Part shown: piece after piece, positions 1 to 7,146 of the stretch | Layout: the number at the start of each line of letters is the position of its first letter | Position numbering within the stretch: position 1 is the stretch's first letter | Origin: Lentisphaerota bacterium | Lineage (GTDB): Bacteria > Verrucomicrobiota > Lentisphaeria > Oligosphaerales > JAFGRS01 | Length of the DNA: 19,046 bases | Reading direction: 5' to 3' | NCBI GenBank assembly: GCA_012514865.1 | Contig: JAAYZO010000553.1 | Span: forward strand, 1-19,046 | Position numbers and translations under genes: made by a program | Notes under the pieces: generated by a model | The model's database searches: none | Told to the model about the DNA's origin: nothing | What the model saw: only the letters and a program-made list of their open reading frames with translations

Positions 1-177
1 CTCGACCCTCGACCCCCGGAAGAGGCAACGCCCAACGCTGAACGCCCAACGTCCAACGCCCAACGCCGGACGCCAGCCCCCTCGACCCTCGACCCTCGAC
101 CCTCGACCCTCGACCCTCGACCCCCGGAAGAGGCAACGCCCAACGCTGAACGCCCAACGTCGAACGCCCAACACCGG
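1..177. repeat. Low-complexity intergenic repeat block: a 69-bp near-identical duplication around a heptamer array
   Basis: Positions 1-69 recur at 109-177 with two mismatches (54/162 and 65/173). Each copy starts with the heptamer CTCGACC, continues through a CCCCGGAAGAGGCAACG segment, and ends in variants of CCAACGCC/CTGAACGCC. Between the copies, CTCGACC is repeated six times in perfect tandem at 81-122. No reading frame is maintained and there are no unique spacers, so it is neither coding nor CRISPR. The block lies directly downstream of the minus-strand cluster that ends at 215. Similar nested short-word repeats occur in intergenic regions of some PVC bacteria (family knowledge, not checked here). 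Its role is unknown; slippage or gene-conversion expansion is the simplest origin. Confidence 0.9.
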
Positions 178-180
178 CTC

Positions 181-203
181 CCGAACTCCGAGCTCCGAAC
201 TCC
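181..203. repeat. Short CTCCGA(A/G) word repeat
   Basis: The word CTCCGAACTCCGAGCTCCGA is built from an imperfect 7-8 base unit (CTCCGAA, CTCCGAG, CTCCGAA). It sits between the 69-bp duplication and the stop codon of the fumarase gene at 215. It differs in sequence from the heptamer array next to it but is the same kind of structure. No terminator-like stem followed by T residues is visible for the minus-strand transcript that ends here. Confidence 0.7.
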
Positions 204-214
204 CGCCCCTGTGC

Positions 215-796
215 TCAGGCCTTGAGCAGCGCGGCGAGGGCCTGTTGCGAGCGCAGACGGACCTGCTCATGCAGGCTCTGCCCGTGGGCGTCCATGGTCA
301 CCACCGCCGGGAAGTCCTCGACGCGCAGCTCCCAGATCGCCTCCGGGGCGCCGAAGCGCTCGAGGAAGTGCACGCCGCGCACCTCGCGGATGGCGTCGGC
401 CAGCACCTGGGCGGCGCCGCCGACGGCATGGAGGTACAGGCAGCCATGGCGGCGGCAGGCCAGGCGTGTCGCCTCGCCCATGCCGCCCTTGCCGATGATG
501 CCGCGCAGGCCATGCCGCTCGATCAGGGCCGCCATGTAGGGCTCTTCGCGGATCGAGGTGGTCGGCCCGGCCGCGGTCACCCGCCAGCCGGCGCCATCGC
601 GGATGACCACAGGGCCGCAGTGGTAGATGACGCCGCCGCGCAGGTCGACCGGGCAGGCGCCCCCCGCGGCGAGGTAGTGGTGCACCGCGTCGCGGCCGGT
701 GCAGAGCACCCCGGTCAGGGTCACCAGGTCGCCCACGGACACCGCGCGCACGGCCGCCTCGTCCAGGGGCAGGGTCAGTCGTCTGGGCGCTGTCAT
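215..796 (-). CDS. Class I (Fe-S) fumarate hydratase / tartrate dehydratase, beta (C-terminal) subunit
   Basis: The 193-residue product matches the C-terminal or beta half of the iron-sulfur fumarase family, which hydrates fumarate to L-malate or dehydrates tartrate-type acids. Visible marks are the core YHCGPVV at 58-64, the run VTAAGPTTSIREEPY at 73-87 and the glycine-rich GKGGMG at 102-107, all typical of the family; the length is normal for a stand-alone beta subunit. The 4Fe-4S cluster is normally carried by the alpha subunit, which is not in this window; upstream lies an ftsB-like gene instead. I chose the ATG at 796 because GGGAG lies just upstream; longer in-frame extensions into the ftsB region lack family similarity. 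It follows the ftsB-like stop by 29 bp and is probably cotranscribed with it. Fumarase versus L(+)-tartrate dehydratase cannot be decided from this half. Confidence 0.88.
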   Translation of the reverse strand: MTAPRRLTLPLDEAAVRAVSVGDLVTLTGVLCTGRDAVHHYLAAGGACPVDLRGGVIYHCGPVVIRDGAGWRVTAAGPTTSIREEPYMAALIERHGLRGIIGKGGMGEATRLACRRHGCLYLHAVGGAAQVLADAIREVRGVHFLERFGAPEAIWELRVEDFPAVVTMDAHGQSLHEQVRLRSQQALAALLKA

Positions 797-825
797 CGCT
801 GTCTCCCGCTGGCCGCGATGCGGCC

Positions 826-1167
826 TCAGGGCGCCGCCGGCCGGGCCGGCGCCCCGGCGGCCGGGACGGTGCCGGCTGGCGCGGCCGCCTCGGCGGACGG
901 CTCGAAGTGGTAGATCTCCTCGCCGGGACGGCACATCCCGAAGCGCTCCCGGGCCACGCGTTCGATGGCGCGGTAGTCGGTGCGCAGGGCGCGCAGCTCG
1001 CGGTTGAGGTCCTCGAGGTCGCGGCTCTGCTGCGCCAGGGTCGACTGGAGGGCCTCGATCGACTCGCGCGTGGCGCGGTTGGCGCGGTAGACCGGGCCCA
1101 GCCACACCGCCGCCGCCAGCACCAGGCAGGCCAGGGCAAAGATGCTCAGGAGTGTCCGCGCCTTCAT
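826..1167 (-). CDS. FtsB/DivIC-family septum formation initiator protein
   Basis: This is a 113-residue single-pass membrane protein. It has a short positive N-terminus, one hydrophobic segment at about 6-24, a coiled coil at about 34-75, and then RERFGMCRPGEEIYHF at 73-88, matching the family's conserved 'A-RE-G-V-PGE-Y-F' end of the coiled coil. FtsB/DivIC proteins sit in the divisome with FtsL and FtsQ/DivIB and help activate septal wall synthesis. The last 25 residues are an Ala/Pro-rich tail. The ATG at 1167 puts the membrane segment right at the start; an alternative ATG at 1188 adds seven residues, and a GGAGG-like sequence lies within that extension. It lies 28 bp after the HtrA-like gene and 29 bp before the fumarase beta gene. 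The Cys at 79 in the FGMC motif is unusual, but I have no basis for giving it a function. Confidence 0.85.
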   Translation of the reverse strand: MKARTLLSIFALACLVLAAAVWLGPVYRANRATRESIEALQSTLAQQSRDLEDLNRELRALRTDYRAIERVARERFGMCRPGEEIYHFEPSAEAAAPAGTVPAAGAPARPAAP

Positions 1168-1195
1168 CGGCAATCGCTCTGCCTCCACACCGGCG

Positions 1196-2596
1196 TCAGT
1201 TCAGCGTTACGTCAATCCGCATCGGCGACAGGGTGACGCGATTGCGGATGGTATCCACGGCCACCAGGAGCATCGGCACGCGTGAGCCGCTCCGGGTCTG
1301 CGCCAGGGCCTGCCCGAGGGCCTCCACCGAGGTGGTCTCCGAGCCGGCCGCCTGGACGATGATGTCACCCCGGCGGACCATGTCGCCCCAGCGCACCTTG
1401 CGCTTGGCGAACTCACTGTCGGCAAAGACCTCGGAGATGGCCAGGCCGCGCAGGTCCTCAGGCAGGCCCAGAGCCCGCCGCAGCGCCGGCGTCAGCGCCT
1501 GCACGCGCACCCCCAGGCGCTGCCGGATGAGGACCTCGGCCGACATCGCCTCGATGGGTATCGTCAGGGACCGCCCGGCGCCGGTCTCGAGGCGGATGCG
1601 GTCGCCCGGCACCCGCCGCCAGAGCCGTCGGCCCAGCTCGGCCGCGCGCGTCACCGCCTCGCCGTCGATGGCGGTGATGCGGTCGCCGACGCGCAGGCCG
1701 GCCCGCGCCGCCGGGCTGTCGTCCCAGACCTGCGTCACCTCGATCGCCGGACCGGCCCCCGAGACGACCGTCGCCGCCTCGAAGCCGCTGTAGCCATTGG
1801 AGAAACGCGCCGGCACCAGCCACGACGCCAGCACTGTCTCGATGCGCCGCAGGGGTATGGCGAAGCCGATCCCCTCGGCGTCACGACGGATGGCCAGGTT
1901 CATCCCGATCAGCTCGCCGTCGAGGTTGATCAGCGGGCCGCCGCTGTTGCCCGGGTTGATCGCGGCGTCAGTCTGCAGGATGTCGTCGAACATCGCCTCG
2001 CCCTCGCGCAGACTGCGGTTCAGGGCGCTCAGAACACCCACCGAGACGCTGTTCTCCAGACCGAAGGGGTTGCCGACCGTGATCACCGTCTCGCCCAGCA
2101 GCAGGTCGTCAGGCAGCGCGAAGGGTATCGCCACCAGGCTCTTGCCCTCCAGAGGGCCGGTCAACTGCAGCAGACACAGGTCGTTGTCGACGTCGTAGGC
2201 CACCGGCTCGGCCGGCAGGATGTCGCCGTCGACCAGCCGCACGCGGACATTCGAGGCGCGCTGCACGACGTGGTAGTTGGTCAGCACCAGGCCGCCGCTG
2301 TCGACGATGATGCCGCTGCCCAGCGGCGTGCTCTCCTTGAAGTAGCGGAAGTGCGGCGCGAAGAACCGATCGAAGTCCACGGCGAACGGATCCGAGACCC
2401 GCACGATGGTCTCCGTGCCGATGTTCACCACGCTCGGCATCACCGCCTCGACCGCCAGGACCACCGGCGTGCGCCGCGGCGAGCCCGCCGACGCCGCCCG
2501 ACCAACGCCGGCCAGGCCCAGCAGCAGGACCACCAACACCAGCCACCGGACGCTTGACAGCCGGCCGGCCTCGGATTCTCTTATCGCTGGGTACAT
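1196..2596 (-). CDS. Trypsin-like serine protease of the HtrA/DegP family, with two PDZ regions
   Basis: This is a periplasmic protease/chaperone of 466 residues if started at the ATG at 2596. A hydrophobic export signal spans about 17-38. The trypsin-like domain covers about 45-250, with the catalytic triad visible as His109 (TNYHVV), Asp139 (DNDLCLL) and Ser218 (GNSGGP). A PDZ domain follows at about 270-350 (SPAARAGLRVGDRI); the C-terminal third looks like a second, more divergent PDZ (WGDMVRRGDIIVQAAG). The length fits DegP/DegQ-type enzymes, which degrade or refold damaged envelope proteins. The start is uncertain: an in-frame ATG at 2620 adds eight residues, neither has a good ribosome site, and upstream sequence is coding on the other strand. 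First gene of the minus-strand trio with ftsB and fumarase beta. Leu is encoded almost entirely by CTG, unlike the plus-strand genes. Confidence 0.93.
   Translation of the reverse strand: MYPAIRESEAGRLSSVRWLVLVVLLLGLAGVGRAASAGSPRRTPVVLAVEAVMPSVVNIGTETIVRVSDPFAVDFDRFFAPHFRYFKESTPLGSGIIVDSGGLVLTNYHVVQRASNVRVRLVDGDILPAEPVAYDVDNDLCLLQLTGPLEGKSLVAIPFALPDDLLLGETVITVGNPFGLENSVSVGVLSALNRSLREGEAMFDDILQTDAAINPGNSGGPLINLDGELIGMNLAIRRDAEGIGFAIPLRRIETVLASWLVPARFSNGYSGFEAATVVSGAGPAIEVTQVWDDSPAARAGLRVGDRITAIDGEAVTRAAELGRRLWRRVPGDRIRLETGAGRSLTIPIEAMSAEVLIRQRLGVRVQALTPALRRALGLPEDLRGLAISEVFADSEFAKRKVRWGDMVRRGDIIVQAAGSETTSVEALGQALAQTRSGSRVPMLLVAVDTIRNRVTLSPMRIDVTLN
2554..2584 (+). promoter_or_regulatory. Possible sigma70-type promoter for the DUF2851 gene
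   Basis: A perfect TTGACA lies at 2554-2559 and TCTTAT (4 of 6 matches to TATAAT) at 2579-2584, with a 19-base spacer that is longer than ideal. Transcription would start near 2591, about 28 bases before the ATG at 2619. The site lies inside the N-terminal coding part of the oppositely oriented HtrA gene. The long spacer keeps confidence modest. Confidence 0.38.
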
Positions 2597-2618
2597 AAGG
2601 GCTTGGGAGGGCTCTGTC

Positions 2619-4097
2619 ATGATCGTTACGGATGGCCGCGATGTCGACGCGCTCATGGGCCTGCTGGAGACCTGGTATCGGCCCCTGCGCCAGCAACGCC
2701 CGGCGGCCGGCAGCCGGGCCAGCCTCCGGGAAGATAGCGACCGCGCCGATGACTGCCAGTGCAGCGAGCGGTTTTTGCAGATCCTCTGGAACGAACAGCG
2801 CCTGACGGCGCTCCTGCGCACCCACGACGGCCGCCGCGTCGAGGTCATCAGCCCCGGCACCTGGAATGTCTCCGGCGGACCGGACTTCCGCCAGGCCGTC
2901 ATCCGCCTCGATGGCCGCCTCTGCCGCGGCGCTGTCGAGATCCACCGCACCGCCGCCGACTGGTCCCGCCATGGCCACGACCGCGACCCGGCCTACGCCG
3001 AGGTCGTCCTGCACGTGGTCTGGAACGCCCCGCCCGGCGACCTCCCGGCCGGCCTGCCGCCGACCCTCGAGCTGCGACCCCACCTCGAGGCGCCCCTGCG
3101 CGACCTCCTCGACGAACTCCAGGCCGCCACCTACCCCTACGCCCGCCAGGTCACCCCCGGCGCCTGCGCCGCCCGCTGGGCCCTGACCGACGACACGACC
3201 GTGCGCCGCCTCCTGCGCACCGCCGCCCTGGCCCGCTTCGAGGACAAGGCCCTCCGACTGCACCGCCAGGCCCTCGCCGTCGGCTGCGGTCAGGCCGCCT
3301 GCGAGGCCTTCTTCGAAGCCCTCGGCTACAAGGCCAACCGGGTGCCCTTCCGAGCCCTCGCCCAGCAGGTGCCCCTGCAGCGCCTCCGCGCCCTCGGCGA
3401 GGACCACGCCCGCGAGGCCGAGCTGTTCGGCGCCGCCGGACTCCTGCCCGACCCCAGCACCGCCCCCGTCCTGCCGGAGTGGCGCGGCGCCATCCGCGAC
3501 CTCTGGGACCGCTGGTGGACCGGCGGCGGCACGCCCCTCGGACTGGCCTGGCAACGCGCCGGCAGCCGGCCGCTCAACAGCCCGGAACGACGCCTCGCCG
3601 CCGGCTGCGCCTGGCTGCGGGCCTGCCGCTGCGATCCCGAGACCTGGATGACTGACCTGGCCACCGCCTGCTCCGACACCGCCACCCTCCGACATGCCCT
3701 CCTCGACAGCCTCGAGGTCCGCAGCCCCTGGGAGGCCGTCCAGGACAGCACCCGGCGCCTGCCGCGCCCGGCGCGGCTCCTCGGCCTGGCCCGCCGCGCC
3801 GACCTGCTCGCCAATGTCCTCCTGCCCTTCCTCCAGGTCCTGGGCACGCGCGCCGGCGACGAACGGCTCTGCCGCCTGGCCCGTGCCGCCTACCTGGACC
3901 TGCCGCGCCTGCAGGACAACCGCCTCCTGCGCGAGGCCACGCACCGCTTCCTGGTGCCGCCGAGCCGGAGCCGCGAGCTGGTCCGCAGCGCCGCCGATCA
4001 GCAGGGCCTCCTCGAGCTCTACCGCGCCTTCTGCCTGGCCCTCGACGGCGACTGCGCCGACTGCCCGTTCACCACGGCCGCCGGCACCCCGCCATGA
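2619..4097 (+). CDS. DUF2851 family protein of unknown function
   Basis: The 492-residue product matches the DUF2851 family, found in Bacteroidetes, PVC and related bacteria, with no known biochemistry. Recognisable signatures are LWNEQRL at 56-62, SPGTWNVSGGPDF at 78-90, VEIHRTAADWSRHGH at 106-120 and YAEVVLHVVWN at 126-136. The rest is helical and Arg/Leu-rich, ending in a cysteine group at 472, 479 and 482 (DCADCPF), a pattern suggestive of metal binding. His109, His118 and His120 are candidate partners. There is no signal peptide or membrane segment, so it is probably cytoplasmic. The ATG at 2619 is supported by GGGAGG at 2605-2610 with eight bases between; the first 45 residues look poorly conserved, so the ATG at 2652 (Met13) remains possible. 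Divergent from HtrA, with almost no space between the starts. Function unknown. Confidence 0.88.
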   Translation: MIVTDGRDVDALMGLLETWYRPLRQQRPAAGSRASLREDSDRADDCQCSERFLQILWNEQRLTALLRTHDGRRVEVISPGTWNVSGGPDFRQAVIRLDGRLCRGAVEIHRTAADWSRHGHDRDPAYAEVVLHVVWNAPPGDLPAGLPPTLELRPHLEAPLRDLLDELQAATYPYARQVTPGACAARWALTDDTTVRRLLRTAALARFEDKALRLHRQALAVGCGQAACEAFFEALGYKANRVPFRALAQQVPLQRLRALGEDHAREAELFGAAGLLPDPSTAPVLPEWRGAIRDLWDRWWTGGGTPLGLAWQRAGSRPLNSPERRLAAGCAWLRACRCDPETWMTDLATACSDTATLRHALLDSLEVRSPWEAVQDSTRRLPRPARLLGLARRADLLANVLLPFLQVLGTRAGDERLCRLARAAYLDLPRLQDNRLLREATHRFLVPPSRSRELVRSAADQQGLLELYRAFCLALDGDCADCPFTTAAGTPP

Positions 4098-4114
4098 GCC
4101 TCCCGGCCGGCCGC

Positions 4115-4160
4115 AGCCGCCCCGACACCGCCTGCCCGGACTCGGCCGCCGGGGCGGTTT
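4115..4160 (+). terminator. Weak terminator-like stem after the DUF2851 gene
   Basis: CCGCCCCG at 4117-4124 pairs with CGGGGCGG at 4150-4157, extendable by a G-T and an A-T pair, and is followed by TTT. The 25-base loop is long and the T run short. The T residues are shared with the -35 box of the next promoter. It begins 18 bases after the DUF2851 stop codon. Confidence 0.4.
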
Positions 4161-4187
4161 GACCGATGGGCCTCGCCGACGTACAGT
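4159..4187 (+). promoter_or_regulatory. Sigma70-type promoter for the metallophosphoesterase-glycosyltransferase run
   Basis: TTGACC at 4159-4164 and TACAGT at 4182-4187 are separated by exactly 17 bases. Transcription would begin near 4194, giving a leader of about 57 bases before the ATG at 4251. It is one of only two good consensus-like promoters I see in the window, and it lies immediately after a terminator-like stem. Confidence 0.6.
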
Positions 4188-4250
4188 GTGCCTCTGCGGA
4201 AACCGGCCAGGACGCCAGCCATCCTGCCACCAACGCGTCTGGGAACCTAG

Positions 4251-4979
4251 ATGAAATACGCCGTACTGGGCGATGTCCACGCCAACTTGGAAGCACTGAC
4301 GGCCGTCCTGGAGAAGGCCCGCGAACTCGGGGTGGACAGCTACCTGTGCATCGGCGATATCGTCGGCTACAACGCCAACCCGCAGGAATGCCTGGAGATG
4401 GTCCGGCTGCTCAACCCGGAGGTCGTCACCAAGGGCAACCACGACGAGCAGGCCAGCTCCGAGACCGAGCTGGTCGGCTTCAACCCCCAGGCGGCACGCG
4501 CCATCGAGTGGACCCGCGAGCAGCTCCGCGAAGACCAGCGCCTCTGGCTGGCCGCACTGCCCTACCGGCAGACCATCGGCGCGCGCCTCACCCTCGTGCA
4601 CGCCACCCTCGATATGCCCCATATGTGGGGCTATGTCTTCGATAAGTACAGCGCCGAGGTCTGCCTCGGCTACCAGTTCACCCAGGTCTGCTTCTTCGGC
4701 CATACCCACGTGCCCCTGGCCTTCGAGAAGTATGGCACCGTCAACGGCGGTCGCTACGACGAAATCCGCCTCCAGGCCAACCACAAGTACCTCATCAATG
4801 TCGGCAGCGTCGGCCAGCCCCGCGACGGCGACCCGCGGGCGGCCTTCGTGACCTACTCGCCGGACGACCGGCTGGTACAGCTCCATCGGGTCGAGTACGA
4901 CATCGCCACGGCGCAGCAGAAGATCCTCGCCGCCGGCCTGCCCGAGCGCCTCGCCCAGCGCCTCGGCGTCGGGCGCTGA
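4251..4979 (+). CDS. Calcineurin-like metallophosphoesterase
   Basis: The 242-residue product has all five blocks of the two-metal phosphoesterase fold: GDVHAN at 7-12 (Asp8, His10), GDIVGY at 35-40 (Asp36), KGNHDE at 61-66 (Asn63, His64), the metal His at 117 (VHATL), and GHTHVP at 150-155 (His151, His153). The fold normally binds two metal ions and hydrolyses phosphomonoesters or diesters. The length and GYNANP after the second block fit the compact Metallophos_2 group (YfcE- and diadenosine-tetraphosphatase-like proteins), but the substrate cannot be read from sequence. No signal peptide, so cytoplasmic. It starts at the first ATG after the promoter at 4159-4187; its ribosome site is weak (GGGAA). 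The glycosyltransferase follows after 51 bases and may be cotranscribed. Its Leu codons favour CTG more than neighbouring plus-strand genes. Confidence 0.92.
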   Translation: MKYAVLGDVHANLEALTAVLEKARELGVDSYLCIGDIVGYNANPQECLEMVRLLNPEVVTKGNHDEQASSETELVGFNPQAARAIEWTREQLREDQRLWLAALPYRQTIGARLTLVHATLDMPHMWGYVFDKYSAEVCLGYQFTQVCFFGHTHVPLAFEKYGTVNGGRYDEIRLQANHKYLINVGSVGQPRDGDPRAAFVTYSPDDRLVQLHRVEYDIATAQQKILAAGLPERLAQRLGVGR

Positions 4980-5030
4980 GAGCCGCAGGCGCCACGGCGG
5001 CGGCCGGCGCGGCGCAAACGACGAGCCCTC

Positions 5031-6110
5031 GTGAATATCCTGATCGTCAAACCCAGCAGCCTCGGCGATCTGGTGCATACCCTGCCGGCCGTGCATCTGC
5101 TCCGGCAGTCCTTCCCCGAGGCGAGCCTGTCCTGGGTCGTCAATGACTCCCTGGCCGGCTTCGTCGCCCTCTACCCCGGCCTCGACGAGGTCATGCCCTT
5201 CCGCCGCCAGCGCTGGGGCCGCGTCCGCCACTGGCATGAGCTCATCGGCTTCTTCGGCGAGCTGCGTCAGCAGCACGTCGATGTGGCCATCGACTTCCAG
5301 GGCCTCTTCCGCAGCGGCCTCATCACCTTCGCCAGCGGCGCCCCCCGGCGCATCGGCTTCCAGAATGCCCGCGAGGGCGCCGGGTTCTTCTACACCGAGC
5401 GGGTGGCCGTGCCGGCCAACCTGCGCCACGCCATCGACCGGAATGTCTTCCTCGTGCAGTCGGCCCTCGGCCTGGCGGCCAGCGCTGCCATGCCCGATCT
5501 GGTGCGACCCCACGACAGCGCCCGCGAAGCCCGCCGGCTGCGCCGCCAGCACCAGCTCGACAGCGGCGGCCCCGTCCTGGCCGTCGCCCCCGGCGGACGC
5601 TGGCCCAGCAAACGCTGGCCGCCGACGTTCTTCGCCGCTGCCCTCGACCACCTCCATGACCTCATACCCGACCTGCGCTGCTGGCTCCTCGGCAGCCGCG
5701 ACGAGGCCCCGACCGCCGAGGCCGTGCAGAAGGCCTGCGAACGCTGCCAGCCGGTCTCACTGGCCGGCCAGACCGACCTGCCGACCCTCCTGGAGCTGCT
5801 GCGGCACTCCGACGCCCTGCTGACCAACGACAGCGGCCCGATGCACCTCGCCGCCGCCCTCGGCGTGCCGGCCGTGGCCTGCTTCGGCGCCACCGACGCC
5901 GACCTCACCGGCCCCTACGGCGAGATCCACACCGTCTTCCGTACGACCTGCGACCTGACGCCGTGCTTCTCGCGCGACTGCCTCCAGAAGGCCCGCCTCT
6001 GCTCCGACGGCACCCCGCCAGCGCGCGTCGCCGAGGCCCTTGCCGCCAAGATCCGCTGGTCCCACGAACGCCGGCCGCCACCCACGACGGTGCGCCTTGA
6101 CGAGGAGTGA
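5031..6110 (+). CDS. Glycosyltransferase family 9 protein, lipopolysaccharide heptosyltransferase-like
   Basis: This 359-residue GT-B enzyme resembles WaaC/WaaF, which transfer heptose from ADP-heptose to the LPS inner core at the cytoplasmic face of the inner membrane. The N-terminus reads VKPSSLGDLVHTLPA at 6-20; its Asp13 corresponds to the catalytic aspartate of WaaC. DFQGLFRSG at 88-96 and APGGRWPSKRWP at 186-197 (Lys194 a likely phosphate contact) are also typical. NDSGPMHLAAALGVP at 266-280 is the nucleotide-sugar site. A cysteine-rich stretch follows at about 307-324 (CDLTPCFSRDC), common in this family. The start is a GTG at 5031, which puts the family's first beta strand at residue 1. 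The next gene begins eight bases after the stop. WaaC-like is the best guess; other GT9 acceptors are possible. Confidence 0.9.
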   Translation: MNILIVKPSSLGDLVHTLPAVHLLRQSFPEASLSWVVNDSLAGFVALYPGLDEVMPFRRQRWGRVRHWHELIGFFGELRQQHVDVAIDFQGLFRSGLITFASGAPRRIGFQNAREGAGFFYTERVAVPANLRHAIDRNVFLVQSALGLAASAAMPDLVRPHDSAREARRLRRQHQLDSGGPVLAVAPGGRWPSKRWPPTFFAAALDHLHDLIPDLRCWLLGSRDEAPTAEAVQKACERCQPVSLAGQTDLPTLLELLRHSDALLTNDSGPMHLAAALGVPAVACFGATDADLTGPYGEIHTVFRTTCDLTPCFSRDCLQKARLCSDGTPPARVAEALAAKIRWSHERRPPPTTVRLDEE

Positions 6111-6117
6111 CCCGACC

Positions 6118-7146
6118 ATGAGCCGCCACGCCACCCGCCTGGCCTGCCGAGCCCTCCTGCTCGCCCTCGCCGTCACCACCGCCGGCAGCCTGCAGGCCCA
6201 GCTCAACATCGCCCTGCGCACCAACCGCAAGCACTACCTGCGCTACGAGCCCATCGAGGTCAGCGTCGTCCTGCGCAACTACAGCGGCAATACCCTCATC
6301 TTCGGCTCGCCCGACGGCGCCGACGCCGGCAGCCTGCGCTTCACCGTCGAACGCACCGCCGGTCCCGAAATCCGCCCCCTTGACCCGCGCTTCAACCCCG
6401 TCGCCGACCTCATCCTCGGCGCCGGCGAGAGCCGGGAGCTGCGCATGAACCTCAACGAGTTCTTCGACCTCCGGCCGGAGGGGTCCTACAGCATCACCGC
6501 CACCATCGGCCACCGCCGCCTCCCTAACGACTATCGCTCCCAGCCGGTCAGCATCGACGTCCGCGAGGGCGTCCCGGTCATCACCCGCGACCTCGGCCTG
6601 CCCCAGACCGAACCCGGCGCCCTCATCAAGGCCGTCACCGCCTCGCTCCTGCTCTTCCACGACGGCGAGGAGTGGCTCTACTGCCTGCGCGCCGAGAATG
6701 CCGAGGCCGTCCTGGGCACGGTCCGCCTCGGCCGCCAGATCTCCGGCTCACAGCCCCAGATGGACGCCGATGCCGCCAGCGATGTGCATGTCCTGGTACA
6801 GCTCCAGTCGCGCGTCGTCCTGCACGCCGTCTACGGCCTCTCCGAGCAGGGCCTGCGCCTGCGCCAGCGGCGCTGGTATCGCCCCGACGCCTTCGGGCCG
6901 CGCCTGACCCGCAACGCCGGCTTCCTGCAGGTGGTCGGCGGCGTGCCGATCCCCGAGAATGCCCTCCAGCCCAGCCTGAGGAACGCGGTCGACCCGGCCG
7001 CCACCCTGCCGGGCGGCCCCGCCGCCACGCCGACACCGACACCCGGAGCACCACGCGCCCCGGGCACGCCGCCGGCAGGACCGGCCGCACCGGCCGCCGA
7101 GACACCCCGCGGCCGCGACGCGGCCGGAGCCGGCAAGGACCCCTGA
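6118..7146 (+). CDS. Exported protein of unknown function with an N-terminal Ig-like domain and a Pro/Ala-rich tail
   Basis: The 342-residue product has a clear signal peptide at 1-28 (cleavage likely after SLQAQ or just before it). An all-beta segment at about 30-150 (KHYLRYEPIEVSVVLRN) resembles BsuPI/alpha-2-macroglobulin-type Ig-like modules. A second region at about 170-275 has alternating beta pattern (VHVLVQLQSRVVLHAVYGLSE) of no family I can name. Residues about 290-342 are low-complexity Pro/Ala/Thr. There are no obvious catalytic residues and only two cysteines. The ATG at 6118 is preceded by GAGGAG; a longer in-frame ORF starting at 6040 runs into the glycosyltransferase gene and lacks the signal at its start. 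The stop directly abuts the kinase ATG (TGAATG), so translation is probably coupled. It may be a periplasmic ligand or partner of the kinase ectodomain (inference). Confidence 0.8.
   Translation: MSRHATRLACRALLLALAVTTAGSLQAQLNIALRTNRKHYLRYEPIEVSVVLRNYSGNTLIFGSPDGADAGSLRFTVERTAGPEIRPLDPRFNPVADLILGAGESRELRMNLNEFFDLRPEGSYSITATIGHRRLPNDYRSQPVSIDVREGVPVITRDLGLPQTEPGALIKAVTASLLLFHDGEEWLYCLRAENAEAVLGTVRLGRQISGSQPQMDADAASDVHVLVQLQSRVVLHAVYGLSEQGLRLRQRRWYRPDAFGPRLTRNAGFLQVVGGVPIPENALQPSLRNAVDPAATLPGGPAATPTPTPGAPRAPGTPPAGPAAPAAETPRGRDAAGAGKDP

Noticed and set aside
1..203. Repeats as a CRISPR array
   Set aside because: The units are 7-8 bases in direct tandem or a single 69-bp duplication. There are no regular unique spacers and no cas genes.
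2109..5657. A 1182-residue open frame on the minus strand
   Set aside because: It runs antisense through the DUF2851, phosphoesterase and glycosyltransferase genes and out of frame through htrA. Ala/Gly/Glu-rich composition with no recognisable family.
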